Source: an uncultured Rhodocyclaceae bacterium (lineage in GTDB: Bacteria; Pseudomonadota; Gammaproteobacteria; Burkholderiales; Rhodocyclaceae). From it: a stretch of 17,547 nucleotides of DNA. Each line of letters opens with the position of its first letter. The first letter of the stretch is position 1. Below, piece after piece: positions 6,246 through 15,300 of this stretch. Location: positions 1-17,547 of the forward strand of contig CALAGF010000164.1 of NCBI GenBank assembly GCA_937892345.1. The letters run 5' to 3'. Under the pieces are notes generated by a model that searched no databases, was not told where the DNA came from, and was given only the letters and a program-made list of their open reading frames with translations. The position numbers and the translations under genes are program-made.

Positions 6246-7220
6246 ATGTTCAAATTGCTTGCCTTGATTTCGAAGAACCTGATCCTTGCCATCCCGGTGA
6301 CCATGGTGCTGGGTTTTGGTTTTGGCCTGCTGCTTCCTGTGGGCTGGCTGAGGTTGCTGATCGTGCCGCTGACCTTCCTGATGGTCTATCCGATGATGGT
6401 CAGTCTGAAACTCGGCAAGGTTCTGGAAGGGGGCGATAGCAAGGCACAGTTGCTTGCCCAGTTGATCAATTTTGCCATCATTCCTTTCCTCGCCTTTGTG
6501 CTGGGCCGCCAGTTTTTCCCCGATCAGCCGTATTACACGATGGGTCTTTTGCTCGCAGCACTCCTGCCGACATCGGGCATGACTATTTCGTGGACGGGCT
6601 TTGCCGGTGGCAATCTGGGGGCTGCGGTCAAAATGACGGTATTGGGCCTGATCCTGGGGTCAATCGCTACCCCGCTCTACGTTCAGGGATTGCTCGGTGC
6701 GACCGTTACGGTGGATCTGGCCGCAGTGTTTTCGCAGATTGTGTTCATCGTTTTTCTGCCGATGCTGGCAGGACATCTCACACAGCGTTACCTGATTGCA
6801 AAGTACGGCCCAAAGGCCTACCAGGATGAGTGGGTGCAGCGCTTCCCACCGTTCTCAACGCTGGGCGTGCTCGGTATTGTTTTCGTCGCCATGGCCTTGA
6901 AGGCCGGACAACTGCTTGCGCATCCGGGTGAATTGCTGCACTTGATCGTGCCTTTAATGCTGCTCTACGGGATCAACTACCTCTTGAGCAGTCTGGTCGG
7001 CAAGGCATTGCTGCCACGCGGCGATGCGATTGCGCTGGTGTACGGCACGGTGATGCGAAATCTGTCGATTGCACTGGCGCTGGCGATGAATGCGTTCGGT
7101 GCAGCAGCTTCCGACGCAGCGCTGGTGATTACGCTGGCTTATATCATTCAGGTGCAGTCGGCAGCGTGGTATGTGAAATTTTGCGATCGCCTGTTCGGAA
7201 AGCGAGTCCTGGCCGAGTAA
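6246..7220 (+). CDS. BASS/ACR3-superfamily membrane transporter (bile acid:sodium symporter or arsenite-efflux relative)
   Basis: This 324-residue integral membrane protein has about nine or ten hydrophobic segments across its whole length. Features resembling the bile acid:sodium symporter/ACR3 superfamily are LTFLMVYPMMVSLKLGK early on and the glycine-rich broken-helix stretch LPTSGMTISWTGFAGGNLG, which resembles the crossover region where ions and substrate bind. A second such stretch, YGTVMRNLSIALALAMN, is near residue 270, as expected for the inverted-repeat fold. ACR3 proteins carry a conserved cysteine in the TM4 region (APCTAMVF-like); here that position is LPTSGMTI without cysteine, so arsenite efflux is doubtful. 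GGAGA lies 8-9 bases before the ATG, and the gene follows the 130-residue gene by 18 bases under the same sigma-54 promoter. Substrate unknown; an organic anion is one option. Confidence 0.85.
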   Translation: MFKLLALISKNLILAIPVTMVLGFGFGLLLPVGWLRLLIVPLTFLMVYPMMVSLKLGKVLEGGDSKAQLLAQLINFAIIPFLAFVLGRQFFPDQPYYTMGLLLAALLPTSGMTISWTGFAGGNLGAAVKMTVLGLILGSIATPLYVQGLLGATVTVDLAAVFSQIVFIVFLPMLAGHLTQRYLIAKYGPKAYQDEWVQRFPPFSTLGVLGIVFVAMALKAGQLLAHPGELLHLIVPLMLLYGINYLLSSLVGKALLPRGDAIALVYGTVMRNLSIALALAMNAFGAAASDAALVITLAYIIQVQSAAWYVKFCDRLFGKRVLAE

Positions 7221-7347
7221 GCTGCGACGAGGACACGACAGTTTCTGCGATTCCGATTTTTACGAAGCATCAATTCGTCACAATTTTATTTTTTCGTAGT
7301 TGATCCCCGAGGTAGAGTATCGAACCTGATTTAACAAGGAACAAACC

Positions 7348-8022
7348 ATGCGTACTGAAACTCGTGTAATCGACTTGGGAAAAACCGAATACGGCACGTT
7401 TTCGGCGCCAGATGTCAGCCGTGTCATTCGTAACACCTACCAATTGCTCGCTTTGTCGACGGCAGTCGCCGGTGTCGGTGCGGGTATCAGCATGTGGGCC
7501 GGTTTCGGGTCGCTGGCCGGTATCGTGTTTACCCTGCTGGGCCTGGTGCCGCTGTTCTATCTCAGCAAGAACCGCAATTCTGCAGCCGCAGTACCAGCCA
7601 TGCTGGCCTTTACGGGTTTGAGCGGTCTGGGTTTGGGGCCGACATTGAGCCACTACCTGCATCTGCCGGGTGGTAGCAGCACCGTATTGAGTGCTGCGGT
7701 CATTACCACCGGTGTAACGCTGGCGCTGACGGCTTATGTCTACAAGACGGGCAAGGATTTCTCCCGGATGGGCGGTTTCCTTTTTGCCGGTCTGATTGCG
7801 GTGATTCTGGCCAGCATTGCTGCGATGTTTGTGCCGGCGATGCAGGCAGGTGTTTCGGCTGCTGCAGCCCTGCTGTTTTCGGGCTTCATCCTGTACGACA
7901 CCAGCCGCCTGGTGCGTGGCGAGGAAGATAACTACGTGATGGCTGCGTGCAGCATGTACCTGAACGTGCTCAATCTCTTCCTGTCGATACTGCAATTGCT
8001 GGGCTTGTCCAGTGACGACTGA
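7348..8022 (+). CDS. Bax inhibitor-1 family inner-membrane protein (YccA-like)
   Basis: The 224-residue protein has a short polar N-terminus (MRTETRVIDLGKTEYGTF) followed by about seven closely packed hydrophobic segments, the Bax inhibitor-1/UPF0005 plan. The family hallmarks seen are VIRNTYQLLALSTAVAGVGA at the first helix, LGLGPTLSHY in the middle, and SGFILYDTSRLVRGEEDNYV then SMYLNVLNLFLSILQLLG at the end. The aspartate in LYDTS corresponds to the conserved pH-sensing aspartates of bacterial BI-1. E. coli YccA modulates the FtsH protease, and other members leak calcium; which applies here is unknown. AAGGAAC lies seven bases before the ATG. It is followed by a strong terminator, so transcription probably ends here. 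Confidence 0.9.
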   Translation: MRTETRVIDLGKTEYGTFSAPDVSRVIRNTYQLLALSTAVAGVGAGISMWAGFGSLAGIVFTLLGLVPLFYLSKNRNSAAAVPAMLAFTGLSGLGLGPTLSHYLHLPGGSSTVLSAAVITTGVTLALTAYVYKTGKDFSRMGGFLFAGLIAVILASIAAMFVPAMQAGVSAAAALLFSGFILYDTSRLVRGEEDNYVMAACSMYLNVLNLFLSILQLLGLSSDD

Positions 8023-8039
8023 TTGATGGCAACGCCCTG

Positions 8040-8075
8040 AAAAAAATGGCGCACCCTTGGGTGCGCCATTTTTTT
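8040..8075. terminator. Perfect bidirectional intrinsic terminator between BI-1 and trpB2
   Basis: A7 (8040-8046) plus TGGCGCACCC (8047-8056) pairs exactly with GGGTGCGCCA (8059-8068) plus T7 (8069-8075) around two central bases. The GC-rich 10-base-pair core is flanked by A and T runs on both strands, so it can stop transcription of the BI-1 gene rightward and of trpB2 leftward. It starts 18 bases after the BI-1 stop and ends 15 bases past the trpB2 stop. Confidence 0.92.
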
Positions 8076-8089
8076 GGCTGGCAGATACA

Positions 8090-9454
8090 TTAGCCAAACT
8101 TGGGCAGGTGCTTCAGCGACTCGGTGATGGCCTCGGCCGGGTAGTCGTAATCTTCCAGCTTGCCACTGAAGTATTTGTCGTAAGAGGCCATGTCGAAATG
8201 GCCGTGACCGGTCAGACAGAAAAGAATGGTCTTCGCTTCGCCGGTGATCTTGCAGCGTAGTGCTTCATCGATGGCAGCACGGATGGCATGGCAGGATTCC
8301 GGTGCCGGAATGATGCCCTCGGCACGGGCAAACTGTACGCCAGCCTCGAACGTGGCGACTTGCGGCACGGCAATCGCATCAATCAGTTTTTCGTGGAAAA
8401 GTTGCGATACCAGCGGCGAATCGCCGTGATAACGCAGCCCGCCCGCGTGGATGCCGGGGGGCATGAAGTCGTGGCCGAGCGTGTACATTTTCATGATCGG
8501 CGTATAGCCGGAAGCGTCACCGTAATCGTAGGTGTAGGCACCCTTGGTCAGGGTTGGGCAGGAGGTTGGTTCAACCGCTACCAGACGCAGGTTCTCGGCG
8601 CGTTTGTCGCCGGCGGCCTTGTCGGCGAGGAAAGGAAAGGCGATGCCGCCAAAGCTTGAGCCACCACCACAGGGCCCGAAGATTACATCCGGATAGAGGC
8701 CGACTTTGTCGAACTGTTTTTTTGCTTCAAGGCCGATGATGCTTTGATGAAGCACCACGTGATTGAGGACCGAGCCCAGGGTGTAGCAGGTGTCCGGGTC
8801 GCCCGCGGCTTCTTCAACAGCTTCGGAAATGGCAAGACCGAGCGAGCCTTCGCAGTTTGGATCGGCCGCCAATGCGGCGCGCCCGGCATTGGTGAGTTGG
8901 GTCGGGCTGGCAAATACTTCCGCGCCCCAGGTTTGCATCATGGAGCGACGGAAGGGTTTTTGCTGGTAGCTGACGTTGACCATGAACACGCGCACCGGCA
9001 AGCCAAACATCTGTCCGGCATAAGCAATCGAGGAACCCCACTGGCCTGCGCCGGTTTCGGTGGTCAGTTTTTTGGTGCCGGCCAGCTTGTTGAAATAGGC
9101 TTGCGGGACGGCAGAGTTGGGTTTGTGTGAGCCTGCAGGAGAGACGCCCTCGTACTTGAAAAAGATTTTTGCCGGCGTACCCAGCGCACGCTCCAGGCCG
9201 AGTGCGCGGCACAGCGGGGCCGGACGCCACTGGGCGTAAATCTGGCGGACTGGTTCCGGGATTTCGATCCAGCGCTCGGCGCTCATTTCCTGTTCGATGA
9301 TCGGGTCTGGAAAAATGGCTCTCATGGCTTCCGGCGGGACCGGGTTGCCGTCTGGTCCCAAGGGTGCAGCCGGCGGGTTTGGCATGTCGGCAACGACGTT
9401 GTACCAGTGGGTGGGGATTTCTTCTTGTTCGAGGTTGATACGTAATGGCGTCAT
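8090..9454 (-). CDS. Tryptophan synthase beta chain-like protein, TrpB2 type
   Basis: This PLP enzyme condenses indole with a serine-type donor to make tryptophan. The 454-residue length and the N-terminal extension (LEQEEIPTHWYNVVADMPNP) are typical of TrpB2 rather than the ~400-residue TrpB1. The PLP lysine lies in GSHKPNSA (K111 with this start). Also visible are TETGAGQWGSSIAYAG, and the PLP-phosphate loop GPCGGGSSFGG. Many TrpB2 proteins do not pair with TrpA and are thought to salvage free indole; no trpA lies nearby, which fits. The ATG at 9454 is chosen because AGGGAG sits six bases before it; the longer start at 9478 has no comparable site. The gene stands alone, facing the BI-1 gene across a shared terminator. 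Confidence 0.93.
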   Translation of the reverse strand: MTPLRINLEQEEIPTHWYNVVADMPNPPAAPLGPDGNPVPPEAMRAIFPDPIIEQEMSAERWIEIPEPVRQIYAQWRPAPLCRALGLERALGTPAKIFFKYEGVSPAGSHKPNSAVPQAYFNKLAGTKKLTTETGAGQWGSSIAYAGQMFGLPVRVFMVNVSYQQKPFRRSMMQTWGAEVFASPTQLTNAGRAALAADPNCEGSLGLAISEAVEEAAGDPDTCYTLGSVLNHVVLHQSIIGLEAKKQFDKVGLYPDVIFGPCGGGSSFGGIAFPFLADKAAGDKRAENLRLVAVEPTSCPTLTKGAYTYDYGDASGYTPIMKMYTLGHDFMPPGIHAGGLRYHGDSPLVSQLFHEKLIDAIAVPQVATFEAGVQFARAEGIIPAPESCHAIRAAIDEALRCKITGEAKTILFCLTGHGHFDMASYDKYFSGKLEDYDYPAEAITESLKHLPKFG

Positions 9455-9605
9455 GGTGCGCTCCCTGCAAGTGGCCATAAAAAGGAGAACGCTACTCCAA
9501 AATCCTCGCGCAGGCCAGAAGTGGCGGGCGATCCGGGCGCTCGGGCTGGTTTAAAGGGCGACACCCGATTACATTGTCGGCTTGCATCTCGGCAGGTAAC
9601 TTTCA

Positions 9606-10430
9606 ATGAACGCCATGACGGTACTGATAGAGGCATTGCAGCGGCTTTACTTTCTTCCGGATCAGGATGACAGCTGGCGCGACGGGTTGGATGAGCAAGG
9701 TTTCGATGGTCTGCGCGGGCAACTGGCATTGCTGGACTCGTCGGCGCAGGTTCGCACCCTGGTGCTGTCGCTTGCGGTCACCTCGGCCTGGCCGCGGCTT
9801 GCCGCCATGCTTGACGTTGTGCTTGAGGATCTGGGAATCGCAGCGCCGACGGTGTCGATATCGCCGGTTGCGGGTTATCAGCTGTGGTGGTCGCTGGCCC
9901 AGCCGGTGCCATTCGACGAGGCACAGCGCTTCCTTCGCGGATTGGTCAGCACGTATCTGGCCGACATTCCCGAAGACCAGTTATCTTGCCTGCCCGGGTG
10001 TGACGAAGAGTCTCGGTTTGTGATGATGGTCCCCGCACTGGATGAGGCTTCCGGCTTGTGGTCGGCATTCATCGATTCCTCGCTCGGTGCGATGTTTGCC
10101 AATGACGCTCCCGGCCTTGAGTTTCCGCCACGCATCGAGCGCCAGGCCAGCATGCTGGCTACGGTCAACAGCATCAAATTGCAAGATTTCAGAAAGGCAC
10201 TGGCTCGCTTGACGGCCAAGATTCCGCTGCCGGCAGCTTGTCCCGTTTTGCCCGAGGAGAATCCAGCCATTCAGGGGGCTGTGCGGCCTGATTCAGCGGC
10301 CGGATTCTCAGCGGGCAGCACGTATGCTGACCCCAAGTCCTTCCTGCTGGCGGTGATGAATGATGCCAGCGTCTCGACCTCGGACCGTATCCGTGCCGCT
10401 TCTGCCCTGCTACCGTACTTTTCAGGCTAA
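9606..10430 (+). CDS. Uncharacterised 274-residue protein
   Basis: I cannot name this protein. It is acidic and soluble, with no signal or membrane segment. The first ~180 residues contain SISPVAGYQLWWSLAQPVPF then FLRGLVSTYLADIP and a Trp/Ser pattern SGLWSAFIDSSL; this faintly resembles proteins seen on some integrative elements, but I cannot place the fold. A variable Pro/Ala linker (~215-240) leads to a C-terminal motif, FLLAVMNDASVSTSDRIRAA followed by SALLPYF, which resembles the short DNA-binding-like segment seen in phage terminase small subunits and similar proteins (M-N-D, R-I-x-A-A, L-L-P-Y). AGG lies nine bases before the ATG. It is divergent from trpB2 and ends 26 bases before the dinB stop, with no terminator between. 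Confidence 0.8.
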   Translation: MNAMTVLIEALQRLYFLPDQDDSWRDGLDEQGFDGLRGQLALLDSSAQVRTLVLSLAVTSAWPRLAAMLDVVLEDLGIAAPTVSISPVAGYQLWWSLAQPVPFDEAQRFLRGLVSTYLADIPEDQLSCLPGCDEESRFVMMVPALDEASGLWSAFIDSSLGAMFANDAPGLEFPPRIERQASMLATVNSIKLQDFRKALARLTAKIPLPAACPVLPEENPAIQGAVRPDSAAGFSAGSTYADPKSFLLAVMNDASVSTSDRIRAASALLPYFSG

Positions 10431-10456
10431 ACGTGATTTGGTGGCAGGCTGCAGCT

Positions 10457-11620
10457 TCAAAAGTCGAATTTTTGCTGAACAGGGCTGTCGACCGTCATCA
10501 GGGCATCGCGCGATACGAGCGTGCTTGCGCGCACGCCAAGTAATCGGATCCGCCGGTCCAGCGTGATGCGTTTCAGACATTCGCCGGCAGCTCGACGGAT
10601 GTCCAGTGCCTCCATCACCGGTGCTGGCAAAGTCAGATCGCGGGTGACAATGCTGAAATCGGCAAAACGCAATTTGATGCCGATGGTACGGCTGGCGTAG
10701 CCCTTGCGCTCGAGATCGGATTCGACCCGCTTGCAGAGGTCGGTAAAAATGCCGGAAAGCTCGTGCTTGTCGTTTTGGGGATGCAGGTCGCGTTCGAAGG
10801 TGCTTTCCCGGCTGATTGATTTGGGTGTGGACTCGGTGATGACCGGCCGTGTATCGATGCCCTGGGCAACGCGCCCCAGCCATGTCCCCATGCTGCTGCC
10901 AAAATGGCGGATCAGTCGTTCGACCGGGGTAGCGGCCAATTGGCCGATGGTCAGAATCCCCATTTTCTCCAGACGTGCGCTTGCTTTCGGGCCGACGCCG
11001 TTGATCTTGCTCACAGCCAAGGGCCAGATACGGCTTGGCATGTCGCCGATCTCGATCAGGGTCAGGCCGTCGGGTTTGTCGAGGTCTGAACCGATCTTGG
11101 CGAGCAGTTTGTTGGGTGCAATCGCGATCGAGCAGCTCAGGCCGGTGGCGGCCTTGACAGCGGACTTGATGCGAGCACCCAGCACCTCTGGGGGCTCCGG
11201 GTGTGCGCTCAGATCGATATAAATTTCATCGATACCGCGATCTTCGATGTGTGGGGCAATCGTGGCCACGGCCGCTTTGAACAGGCGGGAATAATGGCGG
11301 TAAGCCTCAAAATTGGCCGGCAGTAGAATGGCATCGGGCGCCAGTGCAGCGGCCTTCATCAAGCCCATTCCCGAAAATACGCCCAAGGCGCGGGCCTCGT
11401 AGGTTGAGGTGGTAATGACGCCGCGCCCCACATACTCCTTGAGCCGTGTGTACTGCCTTGCTTCCGAGGCATCAATGGTCGGCGCCGGCGTGCGCCTGCC
11501 ACCCACCACGACCGCTTGCCCCTTCAGATCGGGAAAAGTGAGCAATTCGACCGATGCAAAGAAGGCATCCATGTCCAGATGGGCGATGCGGCGCACAGGC
11601 TGGCCAAGCGGGGCGATCAC
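10457..11620 (-). CDS. dinB: Y-family DNA polymerase IV (DinB type)
   Basis: This error-prone polymerase copies past damaged bases. The start is the GTG at 11620 with AAGGGA six bases upstream and 22 bases after the preceding stop; the open frame continues 47 codons further but only as an overlap with the upstream gene. With that start (387 residues) the metal-binding site is D16 in HLDMDAFFASVE with D131/E132 in GIDEIYIDLS; F21 is the steric gate. SIAIAPNKLLAKIGSDLDKPDG and INGVGPKASARLEKMGI cover the palm end and thumb, followed by the little-finger domain. About 20 extra residues (42-64) stand between VVVGG and RGVITTSTYEAR compared with E. coli DinB. The C-terminus QQKFDF may be a weak beta-clamp-binding tail. 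Last gene of a likely three-gene operon. Confidence 0.93.
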   Translation of the reverse strand: MIAPLGQPVRRIAHLDMDAFFASVELLTFPDLKGQAVVVGGRRTPAPTIDASEARQYTRLKEYVGRGVITTSTYEARALGVFSGMGLMKAAALAPDAILLPANFEAYRHYSRLFKAAVATIAPHIEDRGIDEIYIDLSAHPEPPEVLGARIKSAVKAATGLSCSIAIAPNKLLAKIGSDLDKPDGLTLIEIGDMPSRIWPLAVSKINGVGPKASARLEKMGILTIGQLAATPVERLIRHFGSSMGTWLGRVAQGIDTRPVITESTPKSISRESTFERDLHPQNDKHELSGIFTDLCKRVESDLERKGYASRTIGIKLRFADFSIVTRDLTLPAPVMEALDIRRAAGECLKRITLDRRIRLLGVRASTLVSRDALMTVDSPVQQKFDF

Positions 11621-11642
11621 GCCAAGTCCCTTGCTGCGTTGA

Positions 11643-12383
11643 TCATTGCTGCAGTTTGTGTTGGCGGACAATCTGCCGGATATCGCCATTGCAACTGTCC
11701 GCGATACGCGCGTATTCCTCGGGGCTGTCGACGTCACGTTGCAGGGATTCCGCTTGCTCAAGCAGACGTTTGATATACGGAATCCAGCGCTCGTTCAGTT
11801 CGTTCTGGATTTTGATCGCCGTGCTGCCGGCGGGTCCGCGCAGCAGCGGCATATCGTCAAAGCGCGCATGCAAGGTTTTGCTGACTTCATCGAGCAACTT
11901 GCGAGCCGTCTCCTGATAGATCGTTGCGTGGCGCATTTCGTGGGCGTGTATTTCCCGAAAAGCACAAGAAGCTTGCGGAAATTCCCGGCCTACATGGAGC
12001 GAGATGGGCTGGTAGCCGAATTCAATATGGATTTGGTGGGTTGAGCATTCCCATTGGCCTGATGGATCGCGCCTGAGCGTGCTGCGACTGCTGGCTCTGA
12101 CCTGCGCTTTGCCGATGGTGAGTCCGAGCACATCAACGCCTGCATCTGCATAACGGTTGCTCATGCCTTTGAGTGACTTGAAACTGTATCGATCGCTGAA
12201 CTGGATGGGCGACTCAAGGAGTTTGACCTCGACCCGGGTGGCTGGCAACTCGGTACAGGGATCGGCAGCCATGGCGCTGGCTGCAAGCAGCGGGTAGAGG
12301 AGGGCTGCGCACGGTTTCAACAAGGATAGGGACAATCCATATTTACGCCGGGAGTTCAGGGGTCGAGAGAGCTCAGGGTGCAC
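11643..12383 (-). CDS. Predicted secreted HExxH metalloprotease-like protein (DUF922-like)
   Basis: The 246-residue product starts at a GTG that overlaps the end of the kinase gene by 11 bases; GGA lies four bases before it. A TTG 16 codons in is an alternative. A basic start and hydrophobic core (LSLLKPCAALLYPLLAASAMA) form a signal peptide cleaved near residue 39 or 40. The mature part carries HEMRHATIY with H148, E149 and H152, an HExxH zinc-site pattern inside an alpha-helical stretch, preceded by a beta-rich half. This layout matches predicted secreted zinc proteases of the DUF922 type; no activity is proven for that family as far as I know. Four cysteines (C43, C113, C140, C231) remain in the mature protein and could form two disulfides. 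The gene sits between a hybrid kinase and dinB. Confidence 0.8.
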   Translation of the reverse strand: MHPELSRPLNSRRKYGLSLSLLKPCAALLYPLLAASAMAADPCTELPATRVEVKLLESPIQFSDRYSFKSLKGMSNRYADAGVDVLGLTIGKAQVRASSRSTLRRDPSGQWECSTHQIHIEFGYQPISLHVGREFPQASCAFREIHAHEMRHATIYQETARKLLDEVSKTLHARFDDMPLLRGPAGSTAIKIQNELNERWIPYIKRLLEQAESLQRDVDSPEEYARIADSCNGDIRQIVRQHKLQQ

Positions 12384-15300
12384 GTTTTCCGGATGACTGG
12401 AAGGCGTTGACCAAGGTCTTGAACAGCATTTCCGGCACGATGGGCTTGGATACGAAATCGCTCATGCCGGCTTCCTGGCAACGTTGCCTGTCATCGGTGA
12501 AGGCGTTGGCCGTCATGGCGATGATCGGTGTGGTGCGATGGCCAGTCATCTGCCGGATGAGCCGGGTGGCTGCGAGACCATCCATGCGGGGCATCTGGAC
12601 GTCCATCAGAATGAGGTCGTATTCCCTTGAGCCGGCTTTTTCCAGCGCTTCCTGGCCGTCATTGGCAATTTCAATCTCCAGACGAAAGTCTTCGAGCAAG
12701 ACCTTGGCGACTTCCTGATTGATGGCATCGTCTTCAACCAGCAGGATGCGGCGCCCGCTGTATTGATGCAGCTGGGTTTCAATCCAGGTCGCAGCATCGG
12801 CAGCGTCATCGGCGAGTACCGTGGGGTCGACACGCAGGCTTGCGGTAAACCAGAAACGGCTGCCCTTGCCAAGTTCGCTTTCCGCACCGGCGTCGCCATG
12901 CATCAGTTGTGCAATTTTTCGGGTAATCGCCAGCCCCAGGCCGGTGCCGCCAAATTTTCGGGTCGTTGAGTTGTCTGCCTGTTCGAATGCGGTGAACAGC
13001 CTGGGCAGGGTGTCAGGAGAAATACCAATCCCGGTGTCCTGCACCGAGAAACTGAGCTTCAGATGCGCGTTGTCGGCCTCGATAATCTGGCAATCGATTT
13101 CGATATGTCCGGCTTGGGTGAATTTCACCGCATTCGACAAGTAGTTGAGCAATCCCTGGCGCAGTCGAACGCTGTCGCCAAGCAGCGGGGGAAAGGTGGG
13201 GATCGTGTTGCAGCGGACAGTCAGCTGCTTGGCATGCGCCTTGGGCTCGATCATCTCGATGGCGTTTTTGATCAGTGCGCCGATGTTGACCGCACGTTCC
13301 TCCAGTTCGAGTTTGTCGGCCTCGATTTTGGAGAGATCGAGTACCGTATTGACCAGTTGGAGCAAATGTTCGCTTGCCGCATCAATCTTGTCGAGGCAAA
13401 CACTTTGCTGCTCGGAAGCGCCCGAACGCCGGAGCATGTGAACCATGCCGGTAATGGCATTGAGCGGTGTTCGGATTTCGTGCGAAATATTGGCAATGAA
13501 CGAGCTCTTGGCTCGGTTGGCGGCCTCTGCGGCTTCGCGCTGAATCCGGTTGCGCAGGCTGAAAATGCCGAAAGTCAGATTGCTGGCGAGTTCTTCAAGA
13601 AACTGGACTTCGTCCGGGCTGAAGGCATCGGGTTCAGCCGAGTAGACACTCATCGCCCCGAGTACTTTGCCGTCCTGTACCAAAGGCAGTGCGATGACCG
13701 ACTTGTATCCCAGTTCGAGCAGAACATGTGACCACGATGACTGTTCGCTGCCGGCACAAATTTTCTGGATCACCTCGGTTCGCTCAAAGGCGATGGCAGT
13801 TCCTGCAGGCCCGCCACCATGCGGACTTGCCGGATCCCAGGAGGCGACCAGGTTCTTGTGGCAGTTTTCGTCGCCGCCAGCGAGTGCGACCGGATTGATG
13901 CGCTTGTCGGCCCCATGTTCGGCGTAACCGATCCACACTTTCTTGTAGCCGCCCAAGAGCACGATCAGGTGGCAAATTTCGTGCAGCATCTGCTGTTCGT
14001 TGTCATTGCGGGCAAGCGCCAGATTGCATTCGCTGAGCAGGCGCAGGGCACGATTGAGGCGATACTGTTCCCTCAGATCCTGCTTGCGCTTCGAGACATC
14101 GCTATGGATTCCGAGCATGCGCAGCGGGCGGCCATTGGCGTCCCGCTGGACGATTTTTCCCGTGGATTCAATCCAGATCCAATCCCCCGTGCTTGTTTTG
14201 CGGCGGTACTCCATGGTTTCCGGTCCGCCGTCTTTAAGGCAGCGCTGGAAGGATTGCTTGAGCACATCCAGATCGTCCGGATGAACACTGGCTTGCCAGT
14301 TGTCGAGATTGGAGTCGAAGTTTTCTACGGTAAACCCGATCATTTTCGGGTAATTGGGGCTGACGTGGATATTGCCGGTGAGCAAGTCGAGATCAAACCA
14401 GGCTTGATTGGCGGCTGTCAGCGCCAGACGCAAGCGTTCTTCGCTTTCACGCAGCGAGGCTTCGGTACGACTGAGCTCGGTGACATCCTGAAAGATGGTT
14501 GCGAACTGATTCAGGGCCGGGGCAAAAACCGAGATGGAGAAGATTTTCCCCATCGGTTCGAAATTGGCTTTGAAGCGCAGGGGCTTGCCGGATTGAGCTA
14601 CGCCGGAAAATTCGTCAAGGTAGGCAACCGAGCCATACACCTCATGGGATAAACGCCCGATCACCGCATCGCGCTTGATGCCAAGAATCGATTCGTAGGC
14701 CGGGTTAACGTCCATGATTCGGTAGTTGACCGGTGTACCGTCGTCTGCAAGGAGCAATTCGTGAAGTGCAACGCCCTCTGTCATTGACGAATACAGCGAG
14801 TGAAAGCGCTGCTCGCTGAGCTGGATCGCGTCGATGTCGTTTTTGCGATCCGTGATGTCGTCGTAGATTCCCAATATGCCGACGATTTCATTGTTTCTGC
14901 CGCGCAGCGGGACTTTGGATGAGCGCAACCAGAGGGTGTTGCCGTCGGGGGAGGTCTGCGGTTCTTCGTAGCCGAGCTTTGCTGTTGCCGACTCGATCAC
15001 ATGGCGATCATCGGCACGGTAGCATTCCGCTTCGGGAGCCCAGGCCATGGCAAAATCATTTTTCCCGATGATCTCATGCACGTTCTTGAGGCCGGCATCC
15101 TGCACGAACAGTGTATTGCAGCCTAGGTAATTGAGATCTCGATCCTTCCAGAAAATGCGCACCGGCGCGTTATCGATGATCGTTTGCAGCAGACTCTTTG
15201 ACGCTTTCAATTCCTCTTGTGTTTCAAGCAGGGATTGTTCTGCCTGGCGGTGATCCGCCAGTTCGCGCATCAACCTCAAGGTGTTGCTGGAAAGCGTTGA

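Noticed and set aside
6246..7220. Calling the transporter an arsenite efflux pump (ACR3/ArsB)
   Set aside because: The overall fold fits the superfamily, but the position of the usual ACR3 cysteine reads LPTSGMTI, and no arsR, arsC or other ars gene is adjacent.
7262..7278. Short inverted repeat ACGAA/TTCGT after the transporter gene
   Set aside because: Only five AT-rich pairs with a 7-base loop; too weak to call a terminator or operator.
7290..7318. Sigma-70 promoter before the BI-1 gene
   Set aside because: TAGAGT at 7313 resembles a -10 element, but no acceptable -35 hexamer lies 16-18 bases upstream.
11621..11761. 47-codon N-terminal extension of DinB
   Set aside because: It overlaps the coding end of the HExxH gene, reads as out-of-frame sequence, and a GTG with a good AAGGGA site stands exactly where DinB homology begins.
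13063..13731. 222-codon plus-strand frame
   Set aside because: Antisense to the kinase core (H778 to ATPase domain), with no motif or start signal.
13819..14652. 277-codon plus-strand frame
   Set aside because: Antisense to the PAS and GAF domains of the hybrid kinase; the kinase frame has clear domain motifs and the other does not.
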